A stretch of 64,000 nucleotides of DNA from Robbsia sp. KACC 23696 (GTDB taxonomy: Bacteria; Pseudomonadota; Gammaproteobacteria; Burkholderiales; Burkholderiaceae): contig NZ_CP156627.1 in the NCBI RefSeq assembly GCF_039852015.1, positions 496,001 to 560,000 on the forward strand, given 5' to 3'. Both the position numbers and the translations under genes were made by a program. Positions 9,029-16,843 of this stretch are shown here, in pieces; position 1 is the first letter of the stretch; each line of letters opens with the position of its first letter. The notes below the pieces were generated by a model, which was not told the DNA's origin, did not search any database, and saw only the letters and a list, made by a program, of their open reading frames with translations.

Positions 9029-9580
9029 ATGACGGACCGAAACAGCGACATCGCGGAAGCCATACAGCGCGAACGAATACGACTCGTCCAGTTCATACGG
9101 CGCCGGGTCAGCAATCCGCTGGATGCCGAAGACATCCTGCAGGACGTCTTGCACGACTTCGTTCGCGCTTACCGCTTGCCCGAGCCGATCGAGCAGGTGG
9201 GCGCCTGGCTGATGCGCGTCGCACGCAATCGCATAGTCGATCGCTTCCGTAAGAAACGCGAGGACGCGCTGCCCGAAGCACGCAACGACGACGAAGGAGA
9301 ACAAGACTATCTCGATTTACGCCTGCCTTCCGCGGACGCGGGGCCCGAGGCCGCCTATGCCCGGGCGACCTTACTCAAGGTGATGCAGGAAGCCTTGGAT
9401 GAATTACCGGAAAACCAACGCGAGATCTTTATCGCCCATGAATTGGAAGGCCGAAGTTTCAAGGCGCTTTCCGAGGAAACCGGCATCGGCGTGAATACGC
9501 TGCTGTCGAGCAAACGGTACGCCGTGCTCCATCTTCGACGCCGCTTGAAGACGGCCCACGACGAACTGCAAGATGAATAG
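9029..9580 (+). CDS. ECF-family RNA polymerase sigma factor
   Basis: The protein of 183 residues has the two domains of group 4 sigma factors. Region 2 (about residues 15-75) contains NPLDAEDILQDVLHDF, recognising the -10 element, and VGAWLMRVARNRIVDRFRKK. Region 4 (about 118-170) has ALDELPENQREIFIAHELEG and the helix-turn-helix EETGIGVNTLLSSKRYAV. The overlapping downstream gene encodes a small membrane protein that may act as its regulator, though it lacks a recognisable zinc anti-sigma motif. Targets are not known; the two envelope genes just upstream are plausible. Confidence 0.88.
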   Translation: MTDRNSDIAEAIQRERIRLVQFIRRRVSNPLDAEDILQDVLHDFVRAYRLPEPIEQVGAWLMRVARNRIVDRFRKKREDALPEARNDDEGEQDYLDLRLPSADAGPEAAYARATLLKVMQEALDELPENQREIFIAHELEGRSFKALSEETGIGVNTLLSSKRYAVLHLRRRLKTAHDELQDE

Positions 9581-9920
9581 GATGACAGATACGATGAAAT
9601 TTCGATTTTTTGGCAAAGCCGTCTTGGCGGTTCTCTTTATCACCATTCTCGGCTGGGTCGTCAGCGGCCTGTGGAACGCGGTCATGCCTGGCTTGTTCGA
9701 CGGCGTGCATCCGCTCGACTATTGGCATGCCCTGGGCTTGTTGCTGCTGTGCCGGATTCTGTTTGGCGGCTTCCGTGGCCGAGGGCGCGGGCGTGGTCCG
9801 GGCCGTGAAGGCTGGCGTCGTTGGGAAAGCATGACCCCGGAAGAACGCGAAAAGCTGCAGGCTGGTCGGATGGGTCGGTGGGGCAAGCGTTGCCGCCCGC
9901 AAGCGGATAGCGAGACCTGA
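9573..9920 (+). CDS. Small membrane protein translationally linked to the ECF sigma factor
   Basis: The start overlaps the sigma factor stop by 8 bases (ATG at 9573, alternatives at 9582 and 9594), so translation is probably coupled. The 115-residue product has two hydrophobic segments (about residues 14-36 and 48-65), then a Gly/Arg-rich stretch and a charged tail with MTPEEREKLQAGR, which looks like a short periplasmic or cytoplasmic helix of the Spy/heavy-metal-sensor kind. By position it could be an anti-sigma factor or an effector of the same response. That is inference from gene order only. Confidence 0.7.
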   Translation: MNRMTDTMKFRFFGKAVLAVLFITILGWVVSGLWNAVMPGLFDGVHPLDYWHALGLLLLCRILFGGFRGRGRGRGPGREGWRRWESMTPEEREKLQAGRMGRWGKRCRPQADSET

Positions 9921-10009
9921 GCGCCGAGACTGCCGCGCCGCGATCTCCCTTGGCGTGAACGACGTCGCGCTCGACGTTACTCACGCCGCCCGTCCCTCAA
10001 TACGGAACC

Positions 10010-10732
10010 ATGATGCCAACGCCTATCGATATGTTACTTGACCGGCTCCATACGCAAAGCAACGCCGAATCCGTGCAGCGCGCCCGAGCGCGGTTCAACG
10101 GCACCGACCACGAATTTTCCGCGATCGTGGAACACTACTTCGCCTTGTCTCCCAGCCTCCGCCAGCGCTTTTTATCGGAACACGGGGTGCTGCTGGCGGA
10201 CGACACGACGTCGATGCAAGGCACGCCGATGTCCTTGGCGATCTCGGCCGAGATGGGGCGTTTCCTGCGCAATATGGTTTTGGCGCAGCGCGGCTCCCGC
10301 ATTCTGGAACTCGGCAGTTCGTACGGGGTCTCGACACTTTACCTGGCCGACGCCGTTCGCTCGCTGGGCAGCGGCAAGGTCATCGCAACGGAACGCGATC
10401 CGCGAAAGTGTGCGGGCTTGCGCGAGAACCTCGATATGGCCGGACTGACCGACTATGTCGATCTTCGCGAAGGGGACATCTTCGACACGGTGCTCGATCT
10501 TCACGGCAGCTTCGACATCATCTTCATCGATGCCTGGGCGGACGCCTATCTACCGCTGTTTCAGCAAATCGAGCGTCTGCTCAGCCCCGGGACAATTGTG
10601 CTGACCGATAATATGTACAGCGCCGAAGAGACCGTCGCGGGCTACCGCGACTACCTCCATCACCATCCTCGGCTTTCGAGCTCGACGATGGACTTTGCGT
10701 CGGGCGTCGAGTTTACCGTGGTGGTCCGCTAA
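10010..10732 (+). CDS. Class I SAM-dependent O-methyltransferase
   Basis: This 240-residue enzyme resembles the caffeoyl-CoA/catechol O-methyltransferase family 3. The SAM-binding motif ILELGSSYGVSTLYLADA is near residue 99, the acidic ribose-contacting residue follows in VIATERDP, and DIIFIDAWADAYLP is near 165, followed by LSPGTIVLTDNMYS. The long helical N-terminus (about 80 residues) is typical. The substrate cannot be read from the sequence. It stands alone between the sigma unit and the creA-like gene. Confidence 0.8.
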   Translation: MMPTPIDMLLDRLHTQSNAESVQRARARFNGTDHEFSAIVEHYFALSPSLRQRFLSEHGVLLADDTTSMQGTPMSLAISAEMGRFLRNMVLAQRGSRILELGSSYGVSTLYLADAVRSLGSGKVIATERDPRKCAGLRENLDMAGLTDYVDLREGDIFDTVLDLHGSFDIIFIDAWADAYLPLFQQIERLLSPGTIVLTDNMYSAEETVAGYRDYLHHHPRLSSSTMDFASGVEFTVVVR

Positions 10733-10764
10733 GCGGACGCAGCCAACACCCCGCCCCGTGCTAC

Positions 10765-10797
10765 GCTAGCGCACGAATGATCACATCACGCGCTAGC
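10765..10797. repeat. Inverted repeat upstream of the creA-like gene
   Basis: Eight-base arms GCTAGCGC (10765-10772) and GCGCTAGC (10790-10797) are separated by 17 bases and lie just before the creA-like gene. They could be an operator or a weak transcript hairpin of the upstream methyltransferase. No T run follows, so terminator function is doubtful. Confidence 0.35.
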
Positions 10798-10813
10798 ACA
10801 CTGGAAGGCCATC

Positions 10814-11293
10814 ATGGATGCACGTTGGAGCATTATTGCAGGGATCGCCGTCTTGGCAATGACATCGGCGCAGGTCGCACGCGCCGAGGAGATTGCGAGT
10901 GTCAACACGAATTTCCATTTGACCGGCTCGGACCGGGTCTCCGTGGAAGCGTACGACGATCCCGACGTCAAAGGCGTCACGTGCTATGTGTCGCGGGCGC
11001 GCAAAGGCGGCGTCAAGGGTACGCTCGGCATCGCCGAGGATCCGACCGAAGCATCGATTGCCTGCCGTCAGGTCGGCCCGATCACGATCTCCGGACCGTT
11101 AAAGCAGAAGGACACGATCTTTTCGGATCGTCTTTCCTTTATTTTTAAAACACTGCACGTCGTCCGCATCGTCGATCAGAAGCGAAATACCTTGGTCTAC
11201 CTGACGTATAGCGATCGTATCGTCAGCGGCAGCGCCAAGAACGCAGTGACTGCCGTACCGTTGCCCGAAGGCACGACGGCAACGGTGAAGTAG
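10814..11293 (+). CDS. creA: CreA-family exported protein
   Basis: The 159-residue protein has a signal sequence (cleavage after RAEEIA-like region, near residue 24) and matches the CreA family throughout: VSVEAYDDPDVKGVTCYVSRA near residue 45, SIACRQVGPI near 82, the family block LSFIFKTLHVVRIVD near 110 and NTLVYLTYSDRIVSGSAKN near 130. CreA is a small conserved periplasmic protein of unknown function, named for its place in the E. coli cre locus. No creB/C/D genes are seen here. Confidence 0.85.
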   Translation: MDARWSIIAGIAVLAMTSAQVARAEEIASVNTNFHLTGSDRVSVEAYDDPDVKGVTCYVSRARKGGVKGTLGIAEDPTEASIACRQVGPITISGPLKQKDTIFSDRLSFIFKTLHVVRIVDQKRNTLVYLTYSDRIVSGSAKNAVTAVPLPEGTTATVK

Positions 11294-11307
11294 ACAAGCG
11301 CGGACCG

Positions 11308-11337
11308 AAAACGGCTGCCGCAACGGCCCGCCGTTTT
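11308..11337. terminator. Possible bidirectional terminator between creA-like and lysE-like genes
   Basis: Arms AAAACGGC (11308-11315) and GCCGTTTT (11330-11337) enclose a 14-base loop between two converging genes. The A- and T-rich ends give short T runs on both strands. It touches the stop codon of the minus-strand gene. Confidence 0.45.
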
Positions 11338-11968
11338 ATCGCGTCGACGATGCCAGCAGGCTGATGCCGGCCAGTCCGAACACCCCAGCGAGTGCCCACT
11401 CCAACCCGCGCCGTGCACGCGCGTACAATCGCCTCGCATTGTCCGCCGAAAAGATCAAGGCATAGCTGCCAAACACGGCAAAGCCGATCACCACACAGCC
11501 AGGGATGACCGATGCGATAGGCGCCCCCTGGTCCGACGCCGACAGCGTGACGATCGACGTCCACACCAGCAGCGCTTTCGGATTCGTGAGATGCATCGAT
11601 GCACCGCGCCCATATAGTCTAAGGACCGACTCTCCGCGATTGCCGTCTACCTGCCCTGCTTTCCCTTTTTTCAGTGCCGATCGTGCCGATTTATAGGAAA
11701 GATAGAGCAGATAAGCACCGCCTAAGAGCTTGAGCGCCACGATCATCGGCGCCCACGCGGCAAGCACCGCCGACAGACCCACGGCCGCGAGTACGGCCCA
11801 GAACATCGAGCCGGATATCACCCCCAGCGCGAACGCCATTGCCGCCTTTCGACCCCGCGTCGCGGCAATCGACATGATGGCCAGATTACTCGGGCCGGGA
11901 CTCGCGGTACCGACGAAATATGCCGAGTACGCAACCAGCAGATGCGTGGAAAAGAGAGAGGTAGACAT
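11336..11968 (-). CDS. LysE/RhtB-family amino-acid exporter
   Basis: A membrane protein of 210 residues with about six hydrophobic segments. The N-terminal family signature is seen as AYFVGTASPGPSNLAIMSIAATRGRKAAMAFALG, and a middle block HLTNPKALLVWTSIV is also typical of LysE/RhtB exporters, which pump amino acids or small amphipathic compounds out of the cell. The ATG at 11968 begins right before the first membrane helix. The longer frame to 12154 has no membrane or signal logic. The substrate is not predictable. The adjacent LysR gene may or may not regulate it. Confidence 0.82.
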   Translation of the reverse strand: MSTSLFSTHLLVAYSAYFVGTASPGPSNLAIMSIAATRGRKAAMAFALGVISGSMFWAVLAAVGLSAVLAAWAPMIVALKLLGGAYLLYLSYKSARSALKKGKAGQVDGNRGESVLRLYGRGASMHLTNPKALLVWTSIVTLSASDQGAPIASVIPGCVVIGFAVFGSYALIFSADNARRLYARARRGLEWALAGVFGLAGISLLASSTR

Positions 11969-12169
11969 GGCGCACGGCGTTGTCGGTTTGGCGATGGCGA
12001 AAGTGCCCGTCGGGGCATTCGTATAGACAAGCCCTTGCGGCAAGGATAGGGGCGCCGGCGCTGCAGGGGAATACACAATTTCGCTGCTAGTTAAGCCAAA
12101 GCGTATTGGCGCATGGCAGCAAGGCGAGATGACGGTGCGGGCGGGATAACGCAAGAGCGCGTGCCACGC

Positions 12170-13045
12170 TCAGGGAAACGACTTCGACTGTCGAAGTTTT
12201 TCCAGCACCCACGCGGCCCGCGCCGATAGCGGCCATTCCGCGCGATACACTAACCACAGCGTATCGACCACGCCAGGATCGCCGTCGATGACCGTTATCG
12301 CTTCGGGTCGCGCGAACGCCTCGCGCGCATGTCGCGGGATCACCGTAAAACCCAAGCCGCGCGCAACCGGCTCCAGGATCAATGTGATCTGATTGATAAA
12401 GCCGTGACAATGCACGCTGCGGATACCCGGGTTCGCGGGGAAGCGCCGCATCAGCAACCGTGTTGCCATTGCCTGCCCATCCGGATGATCGATGAAGCCC
12501 AGCCGGTCGAGATCCTCCCACCGTGTCACCGTCGTGCCTGCCGGCACGACCAGTTCCAGCGCTTCCTCGGCAAACGACACGGCCTTGAGCCGAGGATCAT
12601 CCGGTTTCATGGTGACGAAACCCAACTCGTATTGCTTTCGCAGCACGGCGTCCAAGACTTCCGAGTCGGGCGCGAATCGATGGCGGATAACGAGGCCGCG
12701 ATGCGCTTCCTGTAAGGCGAGCAATGCCGCGTAAAGCGCCAGACCCACGCTGCCAGGGGAAATCACGCTGATGTCGCCGCTGTCCGCCGTCGCGTCCGAG
12801 AGGCGCACTTTCAATCGCTTATCGATCTGCTCGAGTTCCTGGCAGTAAGCGAGCAAGGCCATACCCGCCGGTGTCAGCTCGATCTGACGGGGACGGCGAA
12901 TCAATAGCGGGCCGAATGCCTGCTCCAGATGCCGCATATGTTGGCTGATCGCCGCTTGTGTCAGATCCAGCTGCCGCGCCGCACGGGTGAAACCACCGGT
13001 CTCGACCAGCGCGACGAACGATCGGAGCCAATGCGGGTTCATCAT
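12170..13045 (-). CDS. LysR-family transcriptional regulator
   Basis: The 291-residue protein starts with the LysR winged helix-turn-helix (MNPHWLRSFVALVETGGFTRAARQLDLTQAAISQHMRHLE) and continues as a substrate-binding-like effector domain from about residue 90. Two start codons lie side by side (13045 and 13042). It diverges from the VOC-family gene at 13143 with a 97-base gap, the classical arrangement in which a LysR protein controls its neighbour; the target is inferred from that layout. Confidence 0.87.
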   Translation of the reverse strand: MMNPHWLRSFVALVETGGFTRAARQLDLTQAAISQHMRHLEQAFGPLLIRRPRQIELTPAGMALLAYCQELEQIDKRLKVRLSDATADSGDISVISPGSVGLALYAALLALQEAHRGLVIRHRFAPDSEVLDAVLRKQYELGFVTMKPDDPRLKAVSFAEEALELVVPAGTTVTRWEDLDRLGFIDHPDGQAMATRLLMRRFPANPGIRSVHCHGFINQITLILEPVARGLGFTVIPRHAREAFARPEAITVIDGDPGVVDTLWLVYRAEWPLSARAAWVLEKLRQSKSFP

Positions 13046-13092
13046 AAGGAATTTTTATCAAAATAATAAGATTCCATTAGATCACACCGCGG

Positions 13093-13122
13093 TTGATCTG
13101 GCCTACCCTAGGCGCATACGAT
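13093..13122 (+). promoter_or_regulatory. Possible sigma-70 promoter for the VOC gene
   Basis: TTGATC (13093-13098), an 18-base spacer, then TACGAT (13117-13122). It would give a very short leader before a GAGG ribosome binding site and the ATG at 13143. The elements are moderate matches only. Confidence 0.35.
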
Positions 13123-13142
13123 CCTACAATGAGGTAAGCGCC

Positions 13143-13649
13143 ATGCTACAACCCTATCCGCGCAGTTTTTCGCATATCGGCCTATCGGTAACGGATCTCG
13201 ATGCCGCCGTGAAGTTTTACACCGAAGTGATGGGTTGGTATCTGATCATGCCACCTACCACGATCACCGAGGACGACAGCGCCATCGGCGTGATGTGCAC
13301 GGACGTGTTCGGCGCCAACTGGCAGTCGTTCCGCATTGCGCACCTGTCCACCGGCGATCGCGTGGGCGTGGAAATCTTCGAGTTTCGCGGTGCCGAAAAA
13401 CGCGAGAACAACTTCGAGTATTGGAAGAACGGGATTTTCCACTTCTGCGTCCAGGATCCCGACGTTGAGGGCCTGGCCGCAAAGATCGTTGCCGCCGGCG
13501 GCAAACAACGGATGCCGGTACGCGAGTATTTCCCCGGCGAAAAGCCGTATCGCATGGTCTATATGGAAGACCCGTTCGGCAACATCCTGGAAATCTACAG
13601 CCACAGCTATGAGCTGACGTATGCGGCCGGTGCATATCAAGGCGGTTGA
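13143..13649 (+). CDS. VOC-family (glyoxalase/bleomycin-resistance fold) protein
   Basis: The 168-residue protein has the paired beta-alpha-beta-beta-beta modules of the vicinal oxygen chelate superfamily. FSHIGLSVTDLDAAVKFYTEVMGW begins the first, NGIFHFCVQDPDVEGLAAKIVAAGG the second, and YMEDPFGNILEIYSH carries the likely metal-binding glutamate; the histidines at about residues 11 and 98 would complete the site. Such proteins include lactoylglutathione lyases, dioxygenases and resistance proteins, so the reaction is open. The start at 13143 follows GAGG. It is divergent from a LysR gene. Confidence 0.8.
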   Translation: MLQPYPRSFSHIGLSVTDLDAAVKFYTEVMGWYLIMPPTTITEDDSAIGVMCTDVFGANWQSFRIAHLSTGDRVGVEIFEFRGAEKRENNFEYWKNGIFHFCVQDPDVEGLAAKIVAAGGKQRMPVREYFPGEKPYRMVYMEDPFGNILEIYSHSYELTYAAGAYQGG

Positions 13650-13750
13650 TCGCCAATGCGGCTCGGCGAGCCGTTAAGGGATCGCAGGGACGATCCGGTC
13701 GTCGCGCGGCGCGCCCGCCGACGACCAGAAACACCGCGGGCGTTGTGAAC

Positions 13751-15880
13751 CTATACGCCCAGGGCCGGGTCGCTCCAGCTGTCTCGGCCATTCTCCACGT
13801 GCCCGGCCAAGTGACGCGCGAAGCCCGACGCTTCCTCGACCGTCACGCTCAGATCGTACCAACCGTGCTGATCGCCAAGATCGATCCGTACGGTGGCCGC
13901 GTCGCCCCCGCGCACCTGCTGCGTTTGGTCTTCTTTGACGAGGGCATTGCCGCGGACCCGTCGGCGAACGATCTTGAAAGTGCACGCCGCTTCGCCCCGG
14001 TTCTCCAATTTTAGCGCGATGCCGTTGTCGTCTTCCTGCTCGTACACCTCCGGCAATACGTGGCGGTGGCCCGCATAGGCCGTCGTCGCGATCGCGGCGG
14101 TCACACCGCTAAAGCGGCGCCAGAATCCATTCGGACCGAGGACGCTGACATCGTATGCGCCCGCGGCGTTGATCGCGACATCTGCTTGCAAGCGACTTCG
14201 GGCGCCCACCGTATAGCTTGATGGCGCGGTAACGCCGTCGTGCGAATAACATTGGAACACCGCACCTTCCGCGCCCGTGTTTCGCAACTCCAGCGACATC
14301 GTGTCGGCACGCGCACCGGCACCGCGCATCTGTACCACGAAGGAATAGGGCAATGCCCGCGCGCGGCGCACGCCGTCCTCCTGCTTCGGCACGCTTTGCG
14401 CCAGCGGCACGACCGGAACATAGTCCGCGTGTCGCACTTTATCGGCTGGCACATAGGCAGCGGTGCCAGGCAGCGCCGGGCGATCGGTATTCGGCGTACG
14501 GAAATCGAACGCACTGGTGAGATCGCCCGAAATCGCGCGACGCCACGGTGAAATATTCGGCGAGTCCAGATTGCCGTTCTGACCGAAACGCGCCGCGATG
14601 AAACGTATCACCGAGGTGTGATCGAACACTTGCGAGCAGACATAGCCGCCCTTCGACCAGGGCGACACGACGAGCATCGGCACGCGCGGTCCAAGCCCGT
14701 ATGGGCCTGCCGCATAGGTCGCGTTACCGGCAAACAGCTCGTTCTCCAAGGACACCGTGGACGCGCCATGTGCGCTATCGGTCGGCGGCGACGGCGCCAC
14801 CATGTGGTCGAAGAAACCGTCGTTTTCGTCATAATTGATCAGCAGGACCGTTTTGCTCCAGACCTCCGGATTCGCCGTCAGTACTTGCAGCACTTGATCG
14901 ATATACCAGGCACCGTAATTAGCCGGCCAATTGGGATGTTCCGAAAATGCTTCCGGTGCGACGATCCACGACACCTGCGGCAAGCTGTCGTTGGCGACGT
15001 CGCGCTTGAGAATATCGAAATAGCCGTCGCCATTGGCGGCATTCGTGCCGGTGCGCGCTTTCTCGTAAAGCGGCGTGCCCGGCTGTGCATTTTGATATTG
15101 CGTGAAGTACAACAGCGAGTTGTCGCCGTAGTTGCCGATAAACGCGTCCTGCGTCCATCCCCAACTGCCGCTCTTATCCAGGCCGATACCCCGGTCCTGA
15201 TAAATCTTCCAGCTCACGCCGGCCGTTTCCAGCATTTCCGGGAACGTCGACCAGCCATAACCGACTTCACTATTGTCCAGCACGGGGCCACCGCCGACGC
15301 CGTCGTTGCCGACATAGCCGGACCACATGTAGAAACGATTCGGATCGGTCTGCGACATGATCGCGCAATGATAGGCGTCGCAGATCGTGAACGCATCGGC
15401 TAGTGCGTAGTGATAGGGAATATCACTGCGCTGCATATGCGCCATCGTCGTCGTGCCCTTGTTCGACACCCATTGATCGTAGCGCCCGCCATTCCACGCG
15501 TTATGCGTGGTCGTCCAATCGTGCGGCAAATCCTGGATGAACGTCAGCCCGAGGTCGGGCGCATCGGGACGGAACGGCAACACTTCACCCACGCCTGCCA
15601 GGCCCGGCTGATGCCAGACGCGCTTGCCGCTCGGCAAGGTGATCGCGCGGGGATCGCCATAGCCGCGCACGCCGCGCAGGGTCCCGAAGTAATGATCGAA
15701 CGAGCGGTTCTCCTGCATCAGGATCACGATGTGTTCGACATCGCGCAATGTGCCGGTGCGGTTGTTCGCGGGAATGGCCAGGGCTTGTCGCAGCCCCGGC
15801 GGAAGGACGCCGAGCGCGCCGGCAACGCCGCCGGCCTGCAAGGTCATGCGAATGAAATCGCGGCGCGTAGTGCTTGTCAT
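13751..15880 (-). CDS. Tat-exported phosphocholine-type phospholipase C
   Basis: The protein of about 709 residues starts with a twin-arginine signal (TRRDFIRMTLQAGGVAGAL). The phosphoesterase domain shows the family blocks VEHIVILMQENRSFDHYFGTLRGVRGYGDP, NYDENDGFFDHMV and LGPRVPMLVVSPWSKGGYVCSQVFDHTSVIRFI. Two C-terminal DUF756-like beta domains follow (about residues 500-700). This matches bacterial non-hemolytic phospholipases C (PlcN type), which cleave phosphatidylcholine-like lipids outside the cell. An in-frame TTG extension to 15994 is less likely than the ATG directly before the Tat motif. It is a single-gene unit. Confidence 0.88.
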   Translation of the reverse strand: MTSTTRRDFIRMTLQAGGVAGALGVLPPGLRQALAIPANNRTGTLRDVEHIVILMQENRSFDHYFGTLRGVRGYGDPRAITLPSGKRVWHQPGLAGVGEVLPFRPDAPDLGLTFIQDLPHDWTTTHNAWNGGRYDQWVSNKGTTTMAHMQRSDIPYHYALADAFTICDAYHCAIMSQTDPNRFYMWSGYVGNDGVGGGPVLDNSEVGYGWSTFPEMLETAGVSWKIYQDRGIGLDKSGSWGWTQDAFIGNYGDNSLLYFTQYQNAQPGTPLYEKARTGTNAANGDGYFDILKRDVANDSLPQVSWIVAPEAFSEHPNWPANYGAWYIDQVLQVLTANPEVWSKTVLLINYDENDGFFDHMVAPSPPTDSAHGASTVSLENELFAGNATYAAGPYGLGPRVPMLVVSPWSKGGYVCSQVFDHTSVIRFIAARFGQNGNLDSPNISPWRRAISGDLTSAFDFRTPNTDRPALPGTAAYVPADKVRHADYVPVVPLAQSVPKQEDGVRRARALPYSFVVQMRGAGARADTMSLELRNTGAEGAVFQCYSHDGVTAPSSYTVGARSRLQADVAINAAGAYDVSVLGPNGFWRRFSGVTAAIATTAYAGHRHVLPEVYEQEDDNGIALKLENRGEAACTFKIVRRRVRGNALVKEDQTQQVRGGDAATVRIDLGDQHGWYDLSVTVEEASGFARHLAGHVENGRDSWSDPALGV

Positions 15881-16093
15881 GGGAACGGTTCTCCAGTGCC
15901 TTGTCGGGTGTAGCTGAAGTAGCGAACGTGGAATGGGGAAGTGAACGGCGCCGGTAATGCGGCGCGCACCCATGCCGGGGTCTCTTCGCAACAATCAGCA
16001 ATGGCATTGGCGCTCGAAAGCGTTCACCGTATTATTTCGGCTTATTGCAAAACCTTTCCCGCGCCCGCAGAGTATCCGCTCGATATGACCGTT

Positions 16094-16519
16094 TCATGTC
16101 CTCCGCGCGGTCGACGTGTTCTCGGGTCGCGTCGACCACCAGATACAGACGAGCAGCGCCACTTGAATTGGCAAACGCACTACCAAGGCCCAATAAGGAA
16201 CCGTCGGATAGTGGTCGGCCTGCTGCAGCATGAAGACGTTCGCCGGCGTCACGGCCAGGGTCAGCAGAATCAATCCCCACCCGGCAAGCTGCCGCGTCGG
16301 CCGCCACAAGACGCCGAACGCACCGAGCAATTCGAACACGCCACTGATCAGCACCAGTTGGCGATGCGCCGGCAGCCAAGGCGGCACGATACGCATCTCC
16401 ACATCGGTTGCCGCGAAATGGGCAATGCCGCCGATAAAGAACCATAAGAATACGAAACCCAAGCCCAGGGTCCGCCCCAGGCTCGGCTTGCGGATCGTTA
16501 CCGTGTCGGTGCTGTTCAT
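16094..16519 (-). CDS. DoxX-like small integral membrane protein
   Basis: About 141 residues with four hydrophobic segments (LGLGFVFLWFFIGGIAHF, LVLISGVFELLGAFGVL, LAGWGLILLTLAVTPANVFML and ALVVRLPIQVALLVCIWW), the layout of DoxX/DUF417-type proteins. The GGAGG site nine bases before the ATG at 16519 fixes the start. The role of most such proteins is unknown. It diverges from the FAD monooxygenase gene, and the two share a long structured control region. Confidence 0.72.
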   Translation of the reverse strand: MNSTDTVTIRKPSLGRTLGLGFVFLWFFIGGIAHFAATDVEMRIVPPWLPAHRQLVLISGVFELLGAFGVLWRPTRQLAGWGLILLTLAVTPANVFMLQQADHYPTVPYWALVVRLPIQVALLVCIWWSTRPENTSTARRT

Positions 16520-16623
16520 TGCTGTCCTCCCGGTGGATGTCTCGAAAAAGGCCGGATCGGCCGTTGTCTTTCGCAACGTGTACGCGAAACGCCACGGGTG
16601 TAAAGCGCTGCGACGGGCTGACG

Positions 16624-16652
16624 TTGCAACGATTTGACGCTACCAGTATGAT
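16624..16652 (+). promoter_or_regulatory. Predicted sigma-70 promoter of the FAD monooxygenase
   Basis: TTGCAA (16624-16629), 17-base spacer, TATGAT (16647-16652). Transcription would begin near 16659, giving a leader of about 185 bases that contains the hairpins described next. Confidence 0.5.
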
Positions 16653-16673
16653 CCCCCTTGTCGGAAAAGGCAG

Positions 16674-16798
16674 ACTTGGTTTGGTAAGCCCAAGTCCTTT
16701 CGGTAACGAAAGCTCTGGTCTTTGGCCTCGTGCAAAGGACCCCCACGACGAACCGTTGACGCTGAACAAGCGTCCAATCGTTCGTCCGTGGGGTTCCT
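16674..16798 (+). promoter_or_regulatory. Highly structured leader with competing hairpins
   Basis: Four inverted repeats follow each other. They are ACTTGG/CCAAGT (16674-16695), CTTTCG-GTAA-CGAAAG (16697-16712), a GGTC..TT/AA..GACC hairpin (16717-16741) and a long stem with arms 16736-16753 and 16780-16798 that itself contains GACGC/GCGTC. The third and fourth share bases 16736-16741, so they cannot form together. No open reading frame or T run is evident. It could be an attenuator, a ligand- or protein-binding leader or a decayed mobile end. Confidence 0.5.
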
Positions 16799-16843
16799 CG
16801 TGTCGAGAAACGCTCCGGTCGAACATCGACACAGGAGCCTTTC

